Of a DNA stretch of 64,000 nucleotides, positions 43,768 through 52,796 are shown piece by piece. How positions within the stretch are numbered: position 1 is the stretch's first letter; every line of letters begins with the position of its first letter. Source of the DNA: Desulfomicrobium macestii (GTDB taxonomy: Bacteria; Desulfobacterota; Desulfovibrionia; Desulfovibrionales; Desulfomicrobiaceae); NCBI RefSeq assembly GCF_014873765.1, contig NZ_JADBGG010000005.1, forward strand, positions 62,001 to 126,000, written 5' to 3'. The translations under genes and the position numbers were made by a program. Below the pieces are notes generated by a model that saw nothing but the letters and a program-made list of their open reading frames with translations, made no database searches and was not told where the DNA came from.

Positions 43768-44721
43768 ATGTCACTCATTATCAACCACAACCTGATGGCC
43801 ATGAACGCGAACCGCAACCTGGCATCCGCGTACGGCAACCTGTCGACATCCGTCAGCCGCCTGTCTTCGGGCCTGCGCATCACTTCGGCCGCCGACGACG
43901 CGGCGGGCCTCGCCATTCGCGAGCTCATGCGTGCGGATATCGCATCCCTGAACCAGGGTGTCAGAAACGCCAATGACGCCATCTCCATGATCCAGACCGC
44001 CGACGGCGCCCTTGGCGTCATCGACGAAAAGCTGATCCGCATGAAGGAACTGGCCACCCAGGCGGCCACCGGCACCTACGCTTCGGACCAGCGTCTGATC
44101 ATCGACTCGGAGTACCAGGCCATGGCCTCGGAAATCACCCGAATCGCCAACGCCACGGACTTCAACGGAATTTACCTGCTGAACGGCAACCTCTCCGCAT
44201 CCAGCACAAACGCGGCCGTTGCGAATTGGAGCAAGGAGCACTCGGGCAGCGGATTGGCCTCAACCGGCCCCCTGAAGGTTCACTTTGGCACGGGCAACGA
44301 CTCCGCGGAAGATTACTACTACATCTCCATCGGCAACTCCACCGCCTCAGCCTTGGGCGTAGGCAACGCTTCAGACGCCGCCAGGGCCAACGGAACCGGC
44401 AACGCGGCATCTGGAGGCTACAGCATCTCCACCCAGCAGGGCGCCCAGGAAGCCCTGGAGGCCCTCAACTCGGCCATCACCTCCAAGGACAACATCCGAG
44501 CCAACCTCGGCGCCTTGCAGAACCGTCTTGAGAACACCATCACCAACCTGCAGATCCAGGCAGAGAACCTGCAGGCAGCCGAGTCTCAGATCTCCGATGC
44601 CGACGTCGCCACGGAAATGACCAACTTCGTGCGCAACCAGATCCTGACCCAGTCCGCAGTGGCCATGCTTTCCCAGGCCAACAGCCTGCCGAATATGGCC
44701 ATGCAGCTCTTGCAGGGATAA
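43768..44721 (+). CDS. fliC: Flagellin
   Basis: 317 residues. Conserved D0/D1 N-terminus (SLIINHNLMAMNANRNLASA, LSSGLRITSAADDAAGLAI, NDAISMIQTADGALGVI) and C-terminus (LGALQNRLENTITNLQIQAENL, ISDADVATEMTNFVRNQIL, SVAMLSQANSLPNMAMQLLQ). The central ~100 residues, rich in Ser, Asn, Gly and Ala, form a short surface-exposed D2-like region, where O-glycosylation often occurs. Single gene between a sigma-28 promoter and a terminator. Exported by the flagellar type III system; no signal peptide, as expected. Confidence 0.96.
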   Translation: MSLIINHNLMAMNANRNLASAYGNLSTSVSRLSSGLRITSAADDAAGLAIRELMRADIASLNQGVRNANDAISMIQTADGALGVIDEKLIRMKELATQAATGTYASDQRLIIDSEYQAMASEITRIANATDFNGIYLLNGNLSASSTNAAVANWSKEHSGSGLASTGPLKVHFGTGNDSAEDYYYISIGNSTASALGVGNASDAARANGTGNAASGGYSISTQQGAQEALEALNSAITSKDNIRANLGALQNRLENTITNLQIQAENLQAAESQISDADVATEMTNFVRNQILTQSAVAMLSQANSLPNMAMQLLQG

Positions 44722-44747
44722 TGACAGCTTCGTAAAACCTCTTTCCC

Positions 44748-44778
44748 GGCCGGGTCGCGGAAGCGGCCCGGCCTTTTT
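44748..44778 (+). terminator. Rho-independent terminator of flagellin
   Basis: GGCCGGG (44748-44754) pairs with CCCGGCC (44767-44773), with a 12-base loop, then TTTTT. It separates flagellin from the fliD promoter. Confidence 0.9.
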
Positions 44779-44797
44779 AACTCGATAATGTTGATTC

Positions 44798-44813
44798 TGG
44801 CACCAGGATTGCT
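44798..44813 (+). promoter_or_regulatory. Sigma-54 (RpoN) promoter of fliD
   Basis: TGGCAC-N5-TTGCT: GG at 44799-44800 and GC at 44811-44812 with exactly 10 bases between. This matches the -24/-12 consensus (TGGCAC-N5-TTGCW) at every defined base. It lies 47 bases before the fliD ATG, directly after the flagellin terminator. Confidence 0.88.
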
Positions 44814-44859
44814 CGAAGTGTGAATAGACTCGTCCAACCCAACGCACCAGAGGAATGAC

Positions 44860-46914
44860 ATGGCTGATGACCTGACCAGTTCGCTTATTTCCGGAGCCAT
44901 CCGCTTCACGGGCCTCGGGTCCGGGACGGACTTCGACTCCATGGTGACCAAGCTCATCGAAGTCGAACAGACCCGAACCAAGCGGCTCGAGTACTGGCGG
45001 TCGGGATGGGAAGCCAAGAGTGAAGCCTTTGATTCGCTCTCTTCCAACATGCTTTCCCTCAAGGCGTCGCTGGATACCATGAACACCACGGACGAGTTCC
45101 TGATCAAGAACGCCATCTCTTCCAACACCACCGCCTTGACCGCAAAGGCGGGCAGCAACGCGGAAGAAAGTACCCACCAGGTGGATGTGTTGTCCCTGGC
45201 GACCAACGACATGCACATGGGGGCGGTAATTTTTTCCTCTCCGGATGACGTCATCAGCGGCGGCGCGGACGGGACATTCGTCTTCACGGCCGGCTCCCGG
45301 CAGGTCTCCGTGAACGTAACCAGCACCACGACCCTGAGTCAGTTCGCCAGTCTCATCAACTCCGACGCGGATAATCGCAACTACGTACGAGCCAGCGTGG
45401 TCAACGACGGCAGCGGTTACAGGCTGCAGATTCGAGGCATGGATCTTGGCGCCGGCAATGACTTCATTGTCGATGCAAACTCGACCTCGGCCAATCTGCT
45501 CACAAATTTCAGCCAAAGTCAGTTCATTGAAACCCAGAATGCCGCCAACGCAAAACTCCGGGTCGATGGCTTTCCTCTTGCCCCCACAGCCACTGCGGAA
45601 ATACTGAAGGCCACCTTTACCGGCAAGACCACGACGGACACAATCACCACCGCCGACGGAACCTTCAAGTTCGCCTACGGCGGAACGCTGTATTCCGTCG
45701 ATGTCGCGGCCGCGGACACCTACGCTTCGCTGGCCGGAAAAATCAACACTGCGGTGGGCTCCACCATGGCCACGGCCACGGACGTGTCCGGCAATGTCGA
45801 GCTGACCCTGACCGGAGCGGCGGGATCGGACAAACAGATTTCCATCATCAATTCCCCCGGGACCACGGTCGGCGAACTTCAACCGGCAGCCTTCACACAG
45901 ATCCAGGGAGCCACCGACGGCTACTTCGAGCGTAACTCAAACTCCATTTCGGACATCATCTCCGGCGTGACCCTGAATCTGGCCAGCATCGGCAGCACGA
46001 CCATCACCACCAGCCTCGATCCGGAAGCGGTTACCGAGAAGGTGCAGACCTTTGTCGAGGCCGTGAATTCGGTGCTAAAGGAAATAAAAGACCAAACGCA
46101 GGTCACGACCGTCGGTGAAAATGTTTCCGGGTCCCTTTTGACCGGCAACTACGGCATGCAGATGATCCAGCAGAAGCTCAAGAATATCCTGGCGGAAAAA
46201 GGAGTCGGGTTCGACTACGACATGGACCCCATCGTTTCCCTGGGCAGCGTGGGCATCACCACGGACACCAGCCAGGGCTCCCCGACTTTCGGCATGCTCA
46301 TTTTCGACCCCGGTGCCTTTTCCGCGGCGCTAAGCACCGACCCCGACGCCGTGGCCCGCCTCTTCAGCGCGGACCATTACCCGGCAACCAAGGAAATGGT
46401 GAACGGCGTCGCAGTGGAATCCTCGAATTTCAATTTCGACTCGTCCATCAAGGGCGTAACCCAAGCCGGGGAGTATTCCGTCAGCTACAGCGTGGATGCC
46501 GGCGGCAACATCAGCGCCGCGAGCATCAATGGATACCCGGCCAGCATCGACGGCACCAAGATCGTGGCCCAGGGGGATGGAAATGCGGCACGAGGCCTTT
46601 CCATCGAAGTCATCAACCTGACGGCCGGTTCCTATTCCGGCACGGTCCAGATCAAGTCCGGCAAGACCCAGGAGCTGATTGACGAACTCAAAAGGTTGAC
46701 AGATTCAACGACCGGAACCCTTGAAGTCCTCAAGGACAACTACCAGGACATCATGGATTCCATCGACGACAAGATCGCCTATGAGGAGCGCCGTCTGACT
46801 CTTCTGGAAAAGAACCTGCGCCTGCGCTTTGCCAAGCTTGAAGCCGTCCTTGGTACGTACAACAACATTTCCACCCAGATCAGCTCGCAAATCAGCAGTT
46901 TGTCCGGCAAGTGA
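44860..46914 (+). CDS. fliD: Flagellar filament capping protein FliD
   Basis: 684 residues, longer than the E. coli protein. The N-terminal region (IRFTGLGSGTDFDSMVTKLIEVEQT) and the C-terminal coiled coil (SIDDKIAYEERRLTLLEKNLRLRFAKLEAVLG) are the conserved FliD ends. The middle contains the FLGN-type Ser/Thr-rich repeats and an SVGITTDTSQGSPTFGML segment typical of FliD. It caps the filament and guides flagellin assembly. Expressed from the sigma-54 promoter; fliS follows after 18 bases. Confidence 0.93.
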   Translation: MADDLTSSLISGAIRFTGLGSGTDFDSMVTKLIEVEQTRTKRLEYWRSGWEAKSEAFDSLSSNMLSLKASLDTMNTTDEFLIKNAISSNTTALTAKAGSNAEESTHQVDVLSLATNDMHMGAVIFSSPDDVISGGADGTFVFTAGSRQVSVNVTSTTTLSQFASLINSDADNRNYVRASVVNDGSGYRLQIRGMDLGAGNDFIVDANSTSANLLTNFSQSQFIETQNAANAKLRVDGFPLAPTATAEILKATFTGKTTTDTITTADGTFKFAYGGTLYSVDVAAADTYASLAGKINTAVGSTMATATDVSGNVELTLTGAAGSDKQISIINSPGTTVGELQPAAFTQIQGATDGYFERNSNSISDIISGVTLNLASIGSTTITTSLDPEAVTEKVQTFVEAVNSVLKEIKDQTQVTTVGENVSGSLLTGNYGMQMIQQKLKNILAEKGVGFDYDMDPIVSLGSVGITTDTSQGSPTFGMLIFDPGAFSAALSTDPDAVARLFSADHYPATKEMVNGVAVESSNFNFDSSIKGVTQAGEYSVSYSVDAGGNISAASINGYPASIDGTKIVAQGDGNAARGLSIEVINLTAGSYSGTVQIKSGKTQELIDELKRLTDSTTGTLEVLKDNYQDIMDSIDDKIAYEERRLTLLEKNLRLRFAKLEAVLGTYNNISTQISSQISSLSGK

Positions 46915-46932
46915 TAGAAAGGAGTTCGCACA

Positions 46933-47343
46933 GTGCACAAAGCCGCCAACGCCTACATGCAGACCCAGGTCACCACCACAACCCCCGGCCATCTCGTGGT
47001 CTTGCTTTACGACGGTGCCATCACCTTCCTGGAGCAGGCCAAGGGAGAGATAGAGGCGAAAAACTTTGCCAAGAAGGGCATCCTCATTTCCCAGGCTCTC
47101 GATATCATAGCCGAACTCGACGGCTCCCTGAACGCGGACAAGGGCGGGGAAATCGCCCGGAACCTGCACAAGCTCTACATGTACTGCAGCACCCGCCTGC
47201 TGCAGGCCAACCTCAAGATGGATATAGACATGGTGGACGAAGTAATCGGGATCCTGTCCTCTTTCAGATCCGCCTTTTCGGAAATCTCCAAGAATCCGGC
47301 TCACCAGGCACCTCCCAGGGCGGCCGCCTATTACGCCAGATAG
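46933..47343 (+). CDS. fliS: Flagellar export chaperone FliS
   Basis: 136 residues, four-helix bundle. AANAYMQTQVTTTTPGHLVVLLYDGAI is the classic FliS N-terminus, followed by NFAKKGILISQALDIIAELDGSLN and the LHKLYMYCSTRLLQANLKMD helix. It binds the C-terminus of flagellin before export. GTG start with AAAGGAG upstream. Same transcript as fliD. Confidence 0.93.
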   Translation: MHKAANAYMQTQVTTTTPGHLVVLLYDGAITFLEQAKGEIEAKNFAKKGILISQALDIIAELDGSLNADKGGEIARNLHKLYMYCSTRLLQANLKMDIDMVDEVIGILSSFRSAFSEISKNPAHQAPPRAAAYYAR

Positions 47344-47373
47344 GCCGGGGCGCCCAGTCCTGGCCGGCATGTA

Positions 47374-47389
47374 AGGCACGCATTCTGCA
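47374..47389 (+). promoter_or_regulatory. Sigma-54-like promoter upstream of the amidotransferase
   Basis: AGGCAC-N5-CTGCA: GG (47375-47376) and GC (47387-47388) keep the exact 10-base spacing, with two deviations from consensus (A for T at the first position, C for T before TGC). It lies 38 bases before the ATG at 47428. Confidence 0.5.
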
Positions 47390-47427
47390 AACGCTTTCCC
47401 AGATCACACTTCAACAGGAAAAGCGAC

Positions 47428-49311
47428 ATGTGCGGCATAGCCGGTTTTTTCAATCCGAGCGGAATCTCTCCGCAAGATAACGTTCTTTCGTCCATGGCCC
47501 AAGCCCTGGCCCATCGCGGGCCGGACCATCAGGGCCTGTTCCAGGACCGCTGCTGTGCCCTGGCCTACAGACGGCTTTCCGTCATAGATCTGGCAGGGGG
47601 CAACCAGCCCGTGGTCCATGAACCGTCCGGGGCGGTCCTGGTTTTCAACGGCGAAATCTACAATTACCAGCCGCTTCGGGCCGAACTTGCCAGCCTTGGC
47701 CATGTTTTCCGCACCCACTCGGACTCTGAAGTCCTGCTCGCGGCCTACCTGCAGTGGGGCGACAAATGCCTGCGCCGCCTGGTCGGCATGTTCGCCTTCG
47801 CGGTTTGGACCCCTCGGACGCAAACGCTGTTCCTGGCCCGGGACCGCATGGGCAAGAAGCCGCTTTTTTACACGATCCTGCCCAACGGAACCCTGATCTT
47901 CGCCTCCGAGATCAAGGCCATCCTGCACTTTCCTGGCGTGCAGCGCGCCATGAACCCCTTGGCCATGGACCGACTGCTGGACTATGGATTCAACCTGGCT
48001 CCGGATACGTTTCTGCAGGGAATCAGCCAGGTTCCGCCCGCCCACGCCCTGCTGGCCGACGGCAACGGACACCGGACCGCCCCCTACTGGGACATCCCCA
48101 TGGACCGTCCCGTGGCCAAAATCTCCGAGGACGAAGCCGCCGAGGGTCTGCGCCATCATCTGGTTGAAGCCGTGCGCGATCGCCTCGTGGCCGACGTGCC
48201 CGTTGCCTCGTACCTCAGCGGAGGCATCGACTCCAGCAGTGTGACCGGCCTTTATGCGCACCTCTCGAACGCCCCCGTGCACACCCTCTCCATCGCCTTC
48301 GAGGACGCGGGCTATGACGAGCGCCATTTCGCGCGCATGGCCTCAAGCTCGTTCGGAACCAGCCATCACGAATTTCTCTGCACCATCGCCGAGAAGGAAA
48401 TCGAAAAACTGGTCTGGCATCTGGAGAGCCCGATGGTCACCCTCCTGAATCTGCCGCTCTATCTTTTGTCCAAACAAATAAGGGATATGGGTTTCAAGGT
48501 AGTCCTGTCCGGAGACGGGGCAGACGAAATCCTGGGCGGATACGACTATTTCAAACTCTTGAAGCTCATGGACTTCATCGGCAGGAACGAAAGCGTCGGC
48601 CGCGCGAACCTGCTGCGCCGGGTCTTTCCCGGCATCACGTCACAGCAGCAGGCCTGGATGCAGTATGCCGCACTCAAAGGTTATCCGGCCGCGCATCCGG
48701 CTCTGCCCTACAGATTCCAGGCCTTCCAGTTCAAGGGACAGCTCATGAGCGACGCCTTCGTGAACCGCCTGCTGCCCGTGATCCAAGAGCGCGACGAAGA
48801 ACTGCCCACCGTTCCGGGTGACAGGTCCCTCATGGACCAGGCCCTGTACCTGGAGACCAAGATGCGCCTGCCGAACCTGACCCTGGCTCTGGCCGACACC
48901 ATGAGCATGGCCAACTCCGTCGAACTGCGCTCGCCGTTCATGGATCACCGGCTGGTGGAGTACGTCTTCTCCCTGCCCAGTCATCTCAAGATGCGCGGCC
49001 TCAATGAAAAGTACCTACTCAAAAAGAGTTTCCGCACCTTCCTGCCCCCCGCCATCAGCCAGCGCCGCAAGCAGCCTCTGGCGCCTCCGAGCAAGTGGTT
49101 CGTGCGCATGTTCAGAGACATGATCGGCGACGTTCTCTCTGCCTCCACCGTGCGCGACAAGGGCTATTTCAGGCCCGAATTCACGGACCACATGCTACGC
49201 GAGTTCGATGCGGACAGCCTCATGGACTACAGCGGCGTGATCATTGTCGCCCTCTTCGTGCATCTCTTCGACGACCTCTTCGTGTCCGCCAAATCCCCGC
49301 GCGGTTGCTAA
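47428..49311 (+). CDS. asnB: Asparagine-synthetase-like glutamine amidotransferase
   Basis: 627 residues. Class II glutaminase domain with catalytic Cys2 (CGIAGFFNPSG), ALAHRGPDHQG, RLSVIDLAGGNQPV and FNGEIYNY. The synthetase domain has the ATP loop SYLSGGIDSSSVTGL and VLSGDGADEILGGYDYFK. This is the family that includes AsnB and the surface-polysaccharide amidotransferases, which sequence alone cannot separate. It sits between fliS and a YIP1-type membrane gene, behind its own sigma-54-like site, suggesting a flagellum- or glycan-linked role rather than plain asparagine synthesis; this is inference. Confidence 0.86.
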   Translation: MCGIAGFFNPSGISPQDNVLSSMAQALAHRGPDHQGLFQDRCCALAYRRLSVIDLAGGNQPVVHEPSGAVLVFNGEIYNYQPLRAELASLGHVFRTHSDSEVLLAAYLQWGDKCLRRLVGMFAFAVWTPRTQTLFLARDRMGKKPLFYTILPNGTLIFASEIKAILHFPGVQRAMNPLAMDRLLDYGFNLAPDTFLQGISQVPPAHALLADGNGHRTAPYWDIPMDRPVAKISEDEAAEGLRHHLVEAVRDRLVADVPVASYLSGGIDSSSVTGLYAHLSNAPVHTLSIAFEDAGYDERHFARMASSSFGTSHHEFLCTIAEKEIEKLVWHLESPMVTLLNLPLYLLSKQIRDMGFKVVLSGDGADEILGGYDYFKLLKLMDFIGRNESVGRANLLRRVFPGITSQQQAWMQYAALKGYPAAHPALPYRFQAFQFKGQLMSDAFVNRLLPVIQERDEELPTVPGDRSLMDQALYLETKMRLPNLTLALADTMSMANSVELRSPFMDHRLVEYVFSLPSHLKMRGLNEKYLLKKSFRTFLPPAISQRRKQPLAPPSKWFVRMFRDMIGDVLSASTVRDKGYFRPEFTDHMLREFDADSLMDYSGVIIVALFVHLFDDLFVSAKSPRGC

Positions 49312-49362
49312 TCGAGACAAGAGCAGGTATCAGCCTTCTCGCAAGAGGAGAACGCATTTACC

Positions 49363-50298
49363 ATGAACATCATCTGTCCCAAGTGCGGATTCGGACGCAC
49401 TGTCAACGAAGAGAAGCTGCCTCCGAAAGCGGTCATGGCCACTTGTCCCAAGTGCCGGAATCGCTTCAAATTCCGTGAAATAGCTCCGCTCGAACATATC
49501 GAACCAACAACCGATTCTCCGCCTCCGGCACCAGCGTTCGCCCCTGAAAACCGGGACACGCAGGAAGAGGCCCAAGGCCCGGTGCAACCGGAGCAGACAC
49601 CTTCCGGGCCCGTCGAATCGCCCGCGCCGCCGCATGACGAAGACCTTTGGAACGAACTGGCCGCGCTCAAAGAGGACGAGGACGAAGATCCCCACACCGA
49701 GCACCAGCCGGAACCGTCCCTGCCGCTGTGGGAGAGGGCCGAATCCGGCTATCCGCGCGCCTTCGCCCAGACCTTCCTTGAGGTGCTGGCCAATCCCAAG
49801 GGCTTTTTCTCGGCCATGCCCGTGGGATACGGGATGGTCAAACCGCTGCTTTTCTTCCTGATCATCGTCCAGGCCGTGGCCCTGTCCCAATCCGTCTGGC
49901 AACTCTTGGGCATCATCCCCCCGAACGCGCTGACCGAGAATCTGGACAACACGTTGCAGGCGGCTCTCTCGCTCATCCTGTACCCGATTGAAGTCTGCGT
50001 CTTCCTGTTTCTCGACACCGCCATGAACCACTTCTTTCTGCGGCTCTTCAAGGCGGACACCAAAGGCTTCGAGGGCACCTTCAGAGCCGAGACCTACAGC
50101 GCGGCGCCCATGCTGCTCATGATCGTCCCGTACATCGGCCTGCCCTTGGCCATGATCGGCGTGGTCGTGTACAAGTTTCTGGGACTGCGCCATGTGCACG
50201 GCGCCACGAACAAACAGGTGCTGGCCGTCCTGATCCTGCCCATGCTGCTGGCCATAACCGTCGCCATCGTCCTGACGCTGTTGACCGGAGGGATCTGA
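49363..50298 (+). CDS. Zinc-ribbon/YIP1-family membrane protein
   Basis: 311 residues. The N-terminal zinc ribbon of MJ0042 type has C5/C8 and C28/C31 (MNIICPKCGF, ATCPKCRNRFKF). A Pro- and Glu-rich low-complexity linker covers ~45-125. The C-terminal Yip1 domain has about five transmembrane helices (FLIIVQAVALSQSVWQLLGI onward, ending in PMLLAITVAIVLTLLTGGI). The function is unknown. It overlaps the following 57-residue ORF by one base and lies 51 bases after the amidotransferase gene. Confidence 0.8.
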   Translation: MNIICPKCGFGRTVNEEKLPPKAVMATCPKCRNRFKFREIAPLEHIEPTTDSPPPAPAFAPENRDTQEEAQGPVQPEQTPSGPVESPAPPHDEDLWNELAALKEDEDEDPHTEHQPEPSLPLWERAESGYPRAFAQTFLEVLANPKGFFSAMPVGYGMVKPLLFFLIIVQAVALSQSVWQLLGIIPPNALTENLDNTLQAALSLILYPIEVCVFLFLDTAMNHFFLRLFKADTKGFEGTFRAETYSAAPMLLMIVPYIGLPLAMIGVVVYKFLGLRHVHGATNKQVLAVLILPMLLAITVAIVLTLLTGGI

Positions 50299-50471
50299 TG
50301 CGCAACTTCAAAGCCTGGTGGCGCACGGCCCTGAACAAGCCGAAGGATCCCCGCAAGCCCCGCGGCGGCGCGGACAATCCGGCGGCAAGACGCGAGCCCA
50401 TCGCCGGGGATTCCAAGGACCACACGGCATCGCTTTTAAACGCCGAGCCTCCCACCCACACCCTGCAGTAG
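50298..50471 (+). CDS. Short basic ORF (57 residues), uncharacterised
   Basis: Reads MRNFKAWWRTALNK..., ends with PTHTLQ. The ATG overlaps the upstream stop (TGATG) and follows GGAGGGATC, so translation by coupling is plausible. It is rich in Arg, Lys, Pro and Ala with no membrane helix or known motif, and probably disordered. I cannot exclude that it is a chance ORF; evidence for it is the overlap, the ribosome-binding site and absence of another feature. Confidence 0.5.
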   Translation: MRNFKAWWRTALNKPKDPRKPRGGADNPAARREPIAGDSKDHTASLLNAEPPTHTLQ

Positions 50472-50495
50472 GCGTTTTTCACCCCTTGACTTGAC

Positions 50496-50508
50496 AATGG
50501 CAACCATT
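50496..50508. promoter_or_regulatory. Palindromic operator-like site upstream of the heme cluster
   Basis: AATGG-CAA-CCATT, a perfect 13-base palindrome preceded by TTGACTTGACA, 108 bases before ahbC. TTGACA here lacks a good -10 at the right distance, so the promoter could depend on an activator that binds this site. The regulator is not identifiable. Confidence 0.4.
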
Positions 50509-50542
50509 AGGACAAGCCTTCGGCTTTCTCGTTTTTTACGGA

Positions 50543-50570
50543 CCCGGCCGCACCTTCCGGCGCGGCCGGG
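50543..50570 (+). promoter_or_regulatory. GC-rich hairpin in the heme-cluster leader
   Basis: CCCGGCCGC (50543-50551) pairs with GCGGCCGGG (50562-50570), a 9-bp stem with a 10-base loop and no T-tract afterwards. It is located 45 bases upstream of ahbC. Leader structure or attenuator; unproven. Confidence 0.4.
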
Positions 50571-50615
50571 ATCGCACATCACCCCGACGAACCCCAGCGT
50601 TCACATGAGGCAACC

Positions 50616-51809
50616 ATGATCGGTATTTCAAAATTATACTGCGGCACGGTGGAACCTTCCGATGCACTTCGCTACGGACGCGATTCCGCCCAACTCCCCT
50701 CTCACCTGCTGCAGTTCGCCAAGGACAAGAAGCCCGTTGTGGTCTGGAACATGACCCAGCGCTGCAATCTCAAATGCGTGCACTGCTACGCCCACGCCGT
50801 GGAACCGAGCAATCACAAGGACCCCATCTCCACGGATCAGGCCAAGGCCATGATCGACGACCTGGCCAAGTTCGGCGCGCCGGTCATCCTCTTTTCCGGC
50901 GGCGAACCTCTGGTACGCGAAGATCTGGTGGACCTGGCCAAATACGCCACCTCCACGGGCATGCGCGCGGTCATCTCCACCAACGGGACGCTCATCACCA
51001 AGGCCAAGGCCCGCGAACTCAAGGAAGTCGGACTGTCCTACGTCGGCATCTCCCTTGACGGCGCCGAGACCGTGCACGACCAGTTTCGCGGCGTGACCGG
51101 CGCCTACAAACTGGCGCTCAAGGGCATGGAAAACTGTCAGGCCGAAGGGCTCAAGGTGGGACTCAGGTTCACCATCAACAAGCGCAACGCCGCCGAGATT
51201 CCGCACCTCTTCGATCTGGTCGAATCCCTGGAAGTGCCGCGTATCTGTTTTTATCATCTGGTCTATTCGGGCCGCGGTTCCGAACTGATCAAGGAAGATC
51301 TGGATCACGCCGAGACCCGCGCCGTGGTCGACCTGATCATGGACCGCACCCGCGCCCTGCATGACAAGGGCAAGCCCAAGGAAGTGTTGACCGTGGACAA
51401 CCACGCCGACGGCCCCTACGTCTACTATCGCCTGCTCAAGGAAGATCCGGCCCGCGCCGCCGAGGTCATGGAACTTTTGAAGATGAACGAAGGCAACTCC
51501 TCGGGACGCGGCATCGGCTGCATCTCCTGGGACGGCGCCGTGCACGCGGACCAGTTCATGCGTCACCACACCTTCGGCAACGTCTTGGAGCGCCCCTTCT
51601 CCGAGATCTGGGTCGACGAAAAGATCGAACTTCTGCACAAGCTCAAGGACAAGCGCCCGCATGTGAAGGGCCGTTGCGCCACCTGCCGTTTCCTGAACAT
51701 CTGCGGCGGCAACTTCCGGGCCCGCGCCGAAGCCTTTTACGACGACTTCTGGGCTCACGATCCGGCCTGTTATCTGACCGACGAGGAAATCAGCGGCGAA
51801 AAGCTCTAG
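50616..51809 (+). CDS. ahbC: 12,18-didecarboxysiroheme deacetylase AhbC (radical SAM)
   Basis: 397 residues. The radical SAM cluster motif is TQRCNLKCVHCYAHA (CxxxCxxC), followed by ILFSGGEPLVREDLVDLAKYA and a C-terminal SPASM-type cysteine region (GCISWDGAVHAD..., RCATCRFLNICGGNFRARA...PACY). In the siroheme-dependent pathway AhbC removes the acetyl side chains to give Fe-coproporphyrin III. Neighbours hemB, ahbD and the decarboxylase subunit settle the assignment over other SPASM proteins such as NirJ. First gene of the heme unit. Confidence 0.9.
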   Translation: MIGISKLYCGTVEPSDALRYGRDSAQLPSHLLQFAKDKKPVVVWNMTQRCNLKCVHCYAHAVEPSNHKDPISTDQAKAMIDDLAKFGAPVILFSGGEPLVREDLVDLAKYATSTGMRAVISTNGTLITKAKARELKEVGLSYVGISLDGAETVHDQFRGVTGAYKLALKGMENCQAEGLKVGLRFTINKRNAAEIPHLFDLVESLEVPRICFYHLVYSGRGSELIKEDLDHAETRAVVDLIMDRTRALHDKGKPKEVLTVDNHADGPYVYYRLLKEDPARAAEVMELLKMNEGNSSGRGIGCISWDGAVHADQFMRHHTFGNVLERPFSEIWVDEKIELLHKLKDKRPHVKGRCATCRFLNICGGNFRARAEAFYDDFWAHDPACYLTDEEISGEKL

Positions 51810-51818
51810 GAGAACGGC

Positions 51819-52796
51819 ATGAACACCTTTCATCGCGGCCGCCGGCTGCGTTCAAGGAGCGTCCTGCGGGACATGGTGAGGGAGAGCCGGCTGGGACGGG
51901 AGGACCTGATCCAGCCGTATTTCGTGGTCGAATCGGACCCGGACTTCAAGAAGCCCATCAGCTCCATGCCCGGACAGTTCCAGCTGGGCCTGAACCAGCT
52001 CCTGAGCGAAGTGGGTCCGGCCGTGGATGCGGGTCTCAAAAGCCTCATCCTCTTCGGCATCCCCGTTGAAAAAGATCCGGCCGGCACCCAGGCCTATGCC
52101 GAAAACGGCATCGTGCAGGAAGCCATCCGCCGCATCAAGAGCCGCTGGCCCGAGCTGATCGTGGTCGCGGACACCTGCCTGTGCGAATACACCTCCCACG
52201 GGCACTGCGGACTGGTCTCCCCCGAAGGCGTAGTCCAGAATGATCCGACCCTGGCGCTGCTGGCCCGCACGGCAGTGGCCCAGGCCCAGGCCGGCGCGGA
52301 CATCATCGCGCCCTCGGACATGATGGACGGTCGGGTGGCTGCCATCCGGGAAGCCCTCGATGAAAAGGGTTTCCTGGACACGCCCATCATGTCCTACGCG
52401 GTCAAGTACTCCTCGGCCTTTTACGGCCCCTTCCGCGACGCGGCCGAAAGCGCGCCCAAATTCGGAGACCGCAAGACCTACCAGATGGACCCCGCCAACT
52501 GGCGCGAGGGCCTGCGCGAAGCCGCCGCCGACGTGGAAGAGGGCGCGGACATCCTCATGGTCAAACCGGGCCTGCCCTATCTGGACATCATCCGTCTGGT
52601 CCGTGACAACTTCGACCTGCCCGTAGCCGCATATCAGGTCAGCGGGGAATACAGCCAGATCAAGGCAGCGGCCATGAACGGCTGGATCGACGAAACCGCC
52701 GTGGCGCTCGAAAGCCTCATCGCATTCAAGCGGGCCGGCGCGGACCTGATCCTCTCCTACTTCACCCAAGACCTGCTCAAGGCGGGACACGTATAA
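51819..52796 (+). CDS. hemB: Porphobilinogen synthase (delta-aminolevulinate dehydratase)
   Basis: 325 residues. Zinc-binding cysteines in [15 protein letters not shown], active-site lysine region [19 protein letters not shown], then [13 protein letters not shown] and the second Schiff-base and substrate region [16 protein letters not shown]. It condenses two ALA into porphobilinogen, the first shared tetrapyrrole step, feeding siroheme, heme and corrinoids. Zn-dependent type. The end overlaps ahbD by one base. Confidence 0.97.
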   Translation: MNTFHRGRRLRSRSVLRDMVRESRLGREDLIQPYFVVESDPDFKKPISSMPGQFQLGLNQLLSEVGPAVDAGLKSLILFGIPVEKDPAGTQAYAENGIVQEAIRRIKSRWPELIVVADTCLCEYTSHGHCGLVSPEGVVQNDPTLALLARTAVAQAQAGADIIAPSDMMDGRVAAIREALDEKGFLDTPIMSYAVKYSSAFYGPFRDAAESAPKFGDRKTYQMDPANWREGLREAAADVEEGADILMVKPGLPYLDIIRLVRDNFDLPVAAYQVSGEYSQIKAAAMNGWIDETAVALESLIAFKRAGADLILSYFTQDLLKAGHV

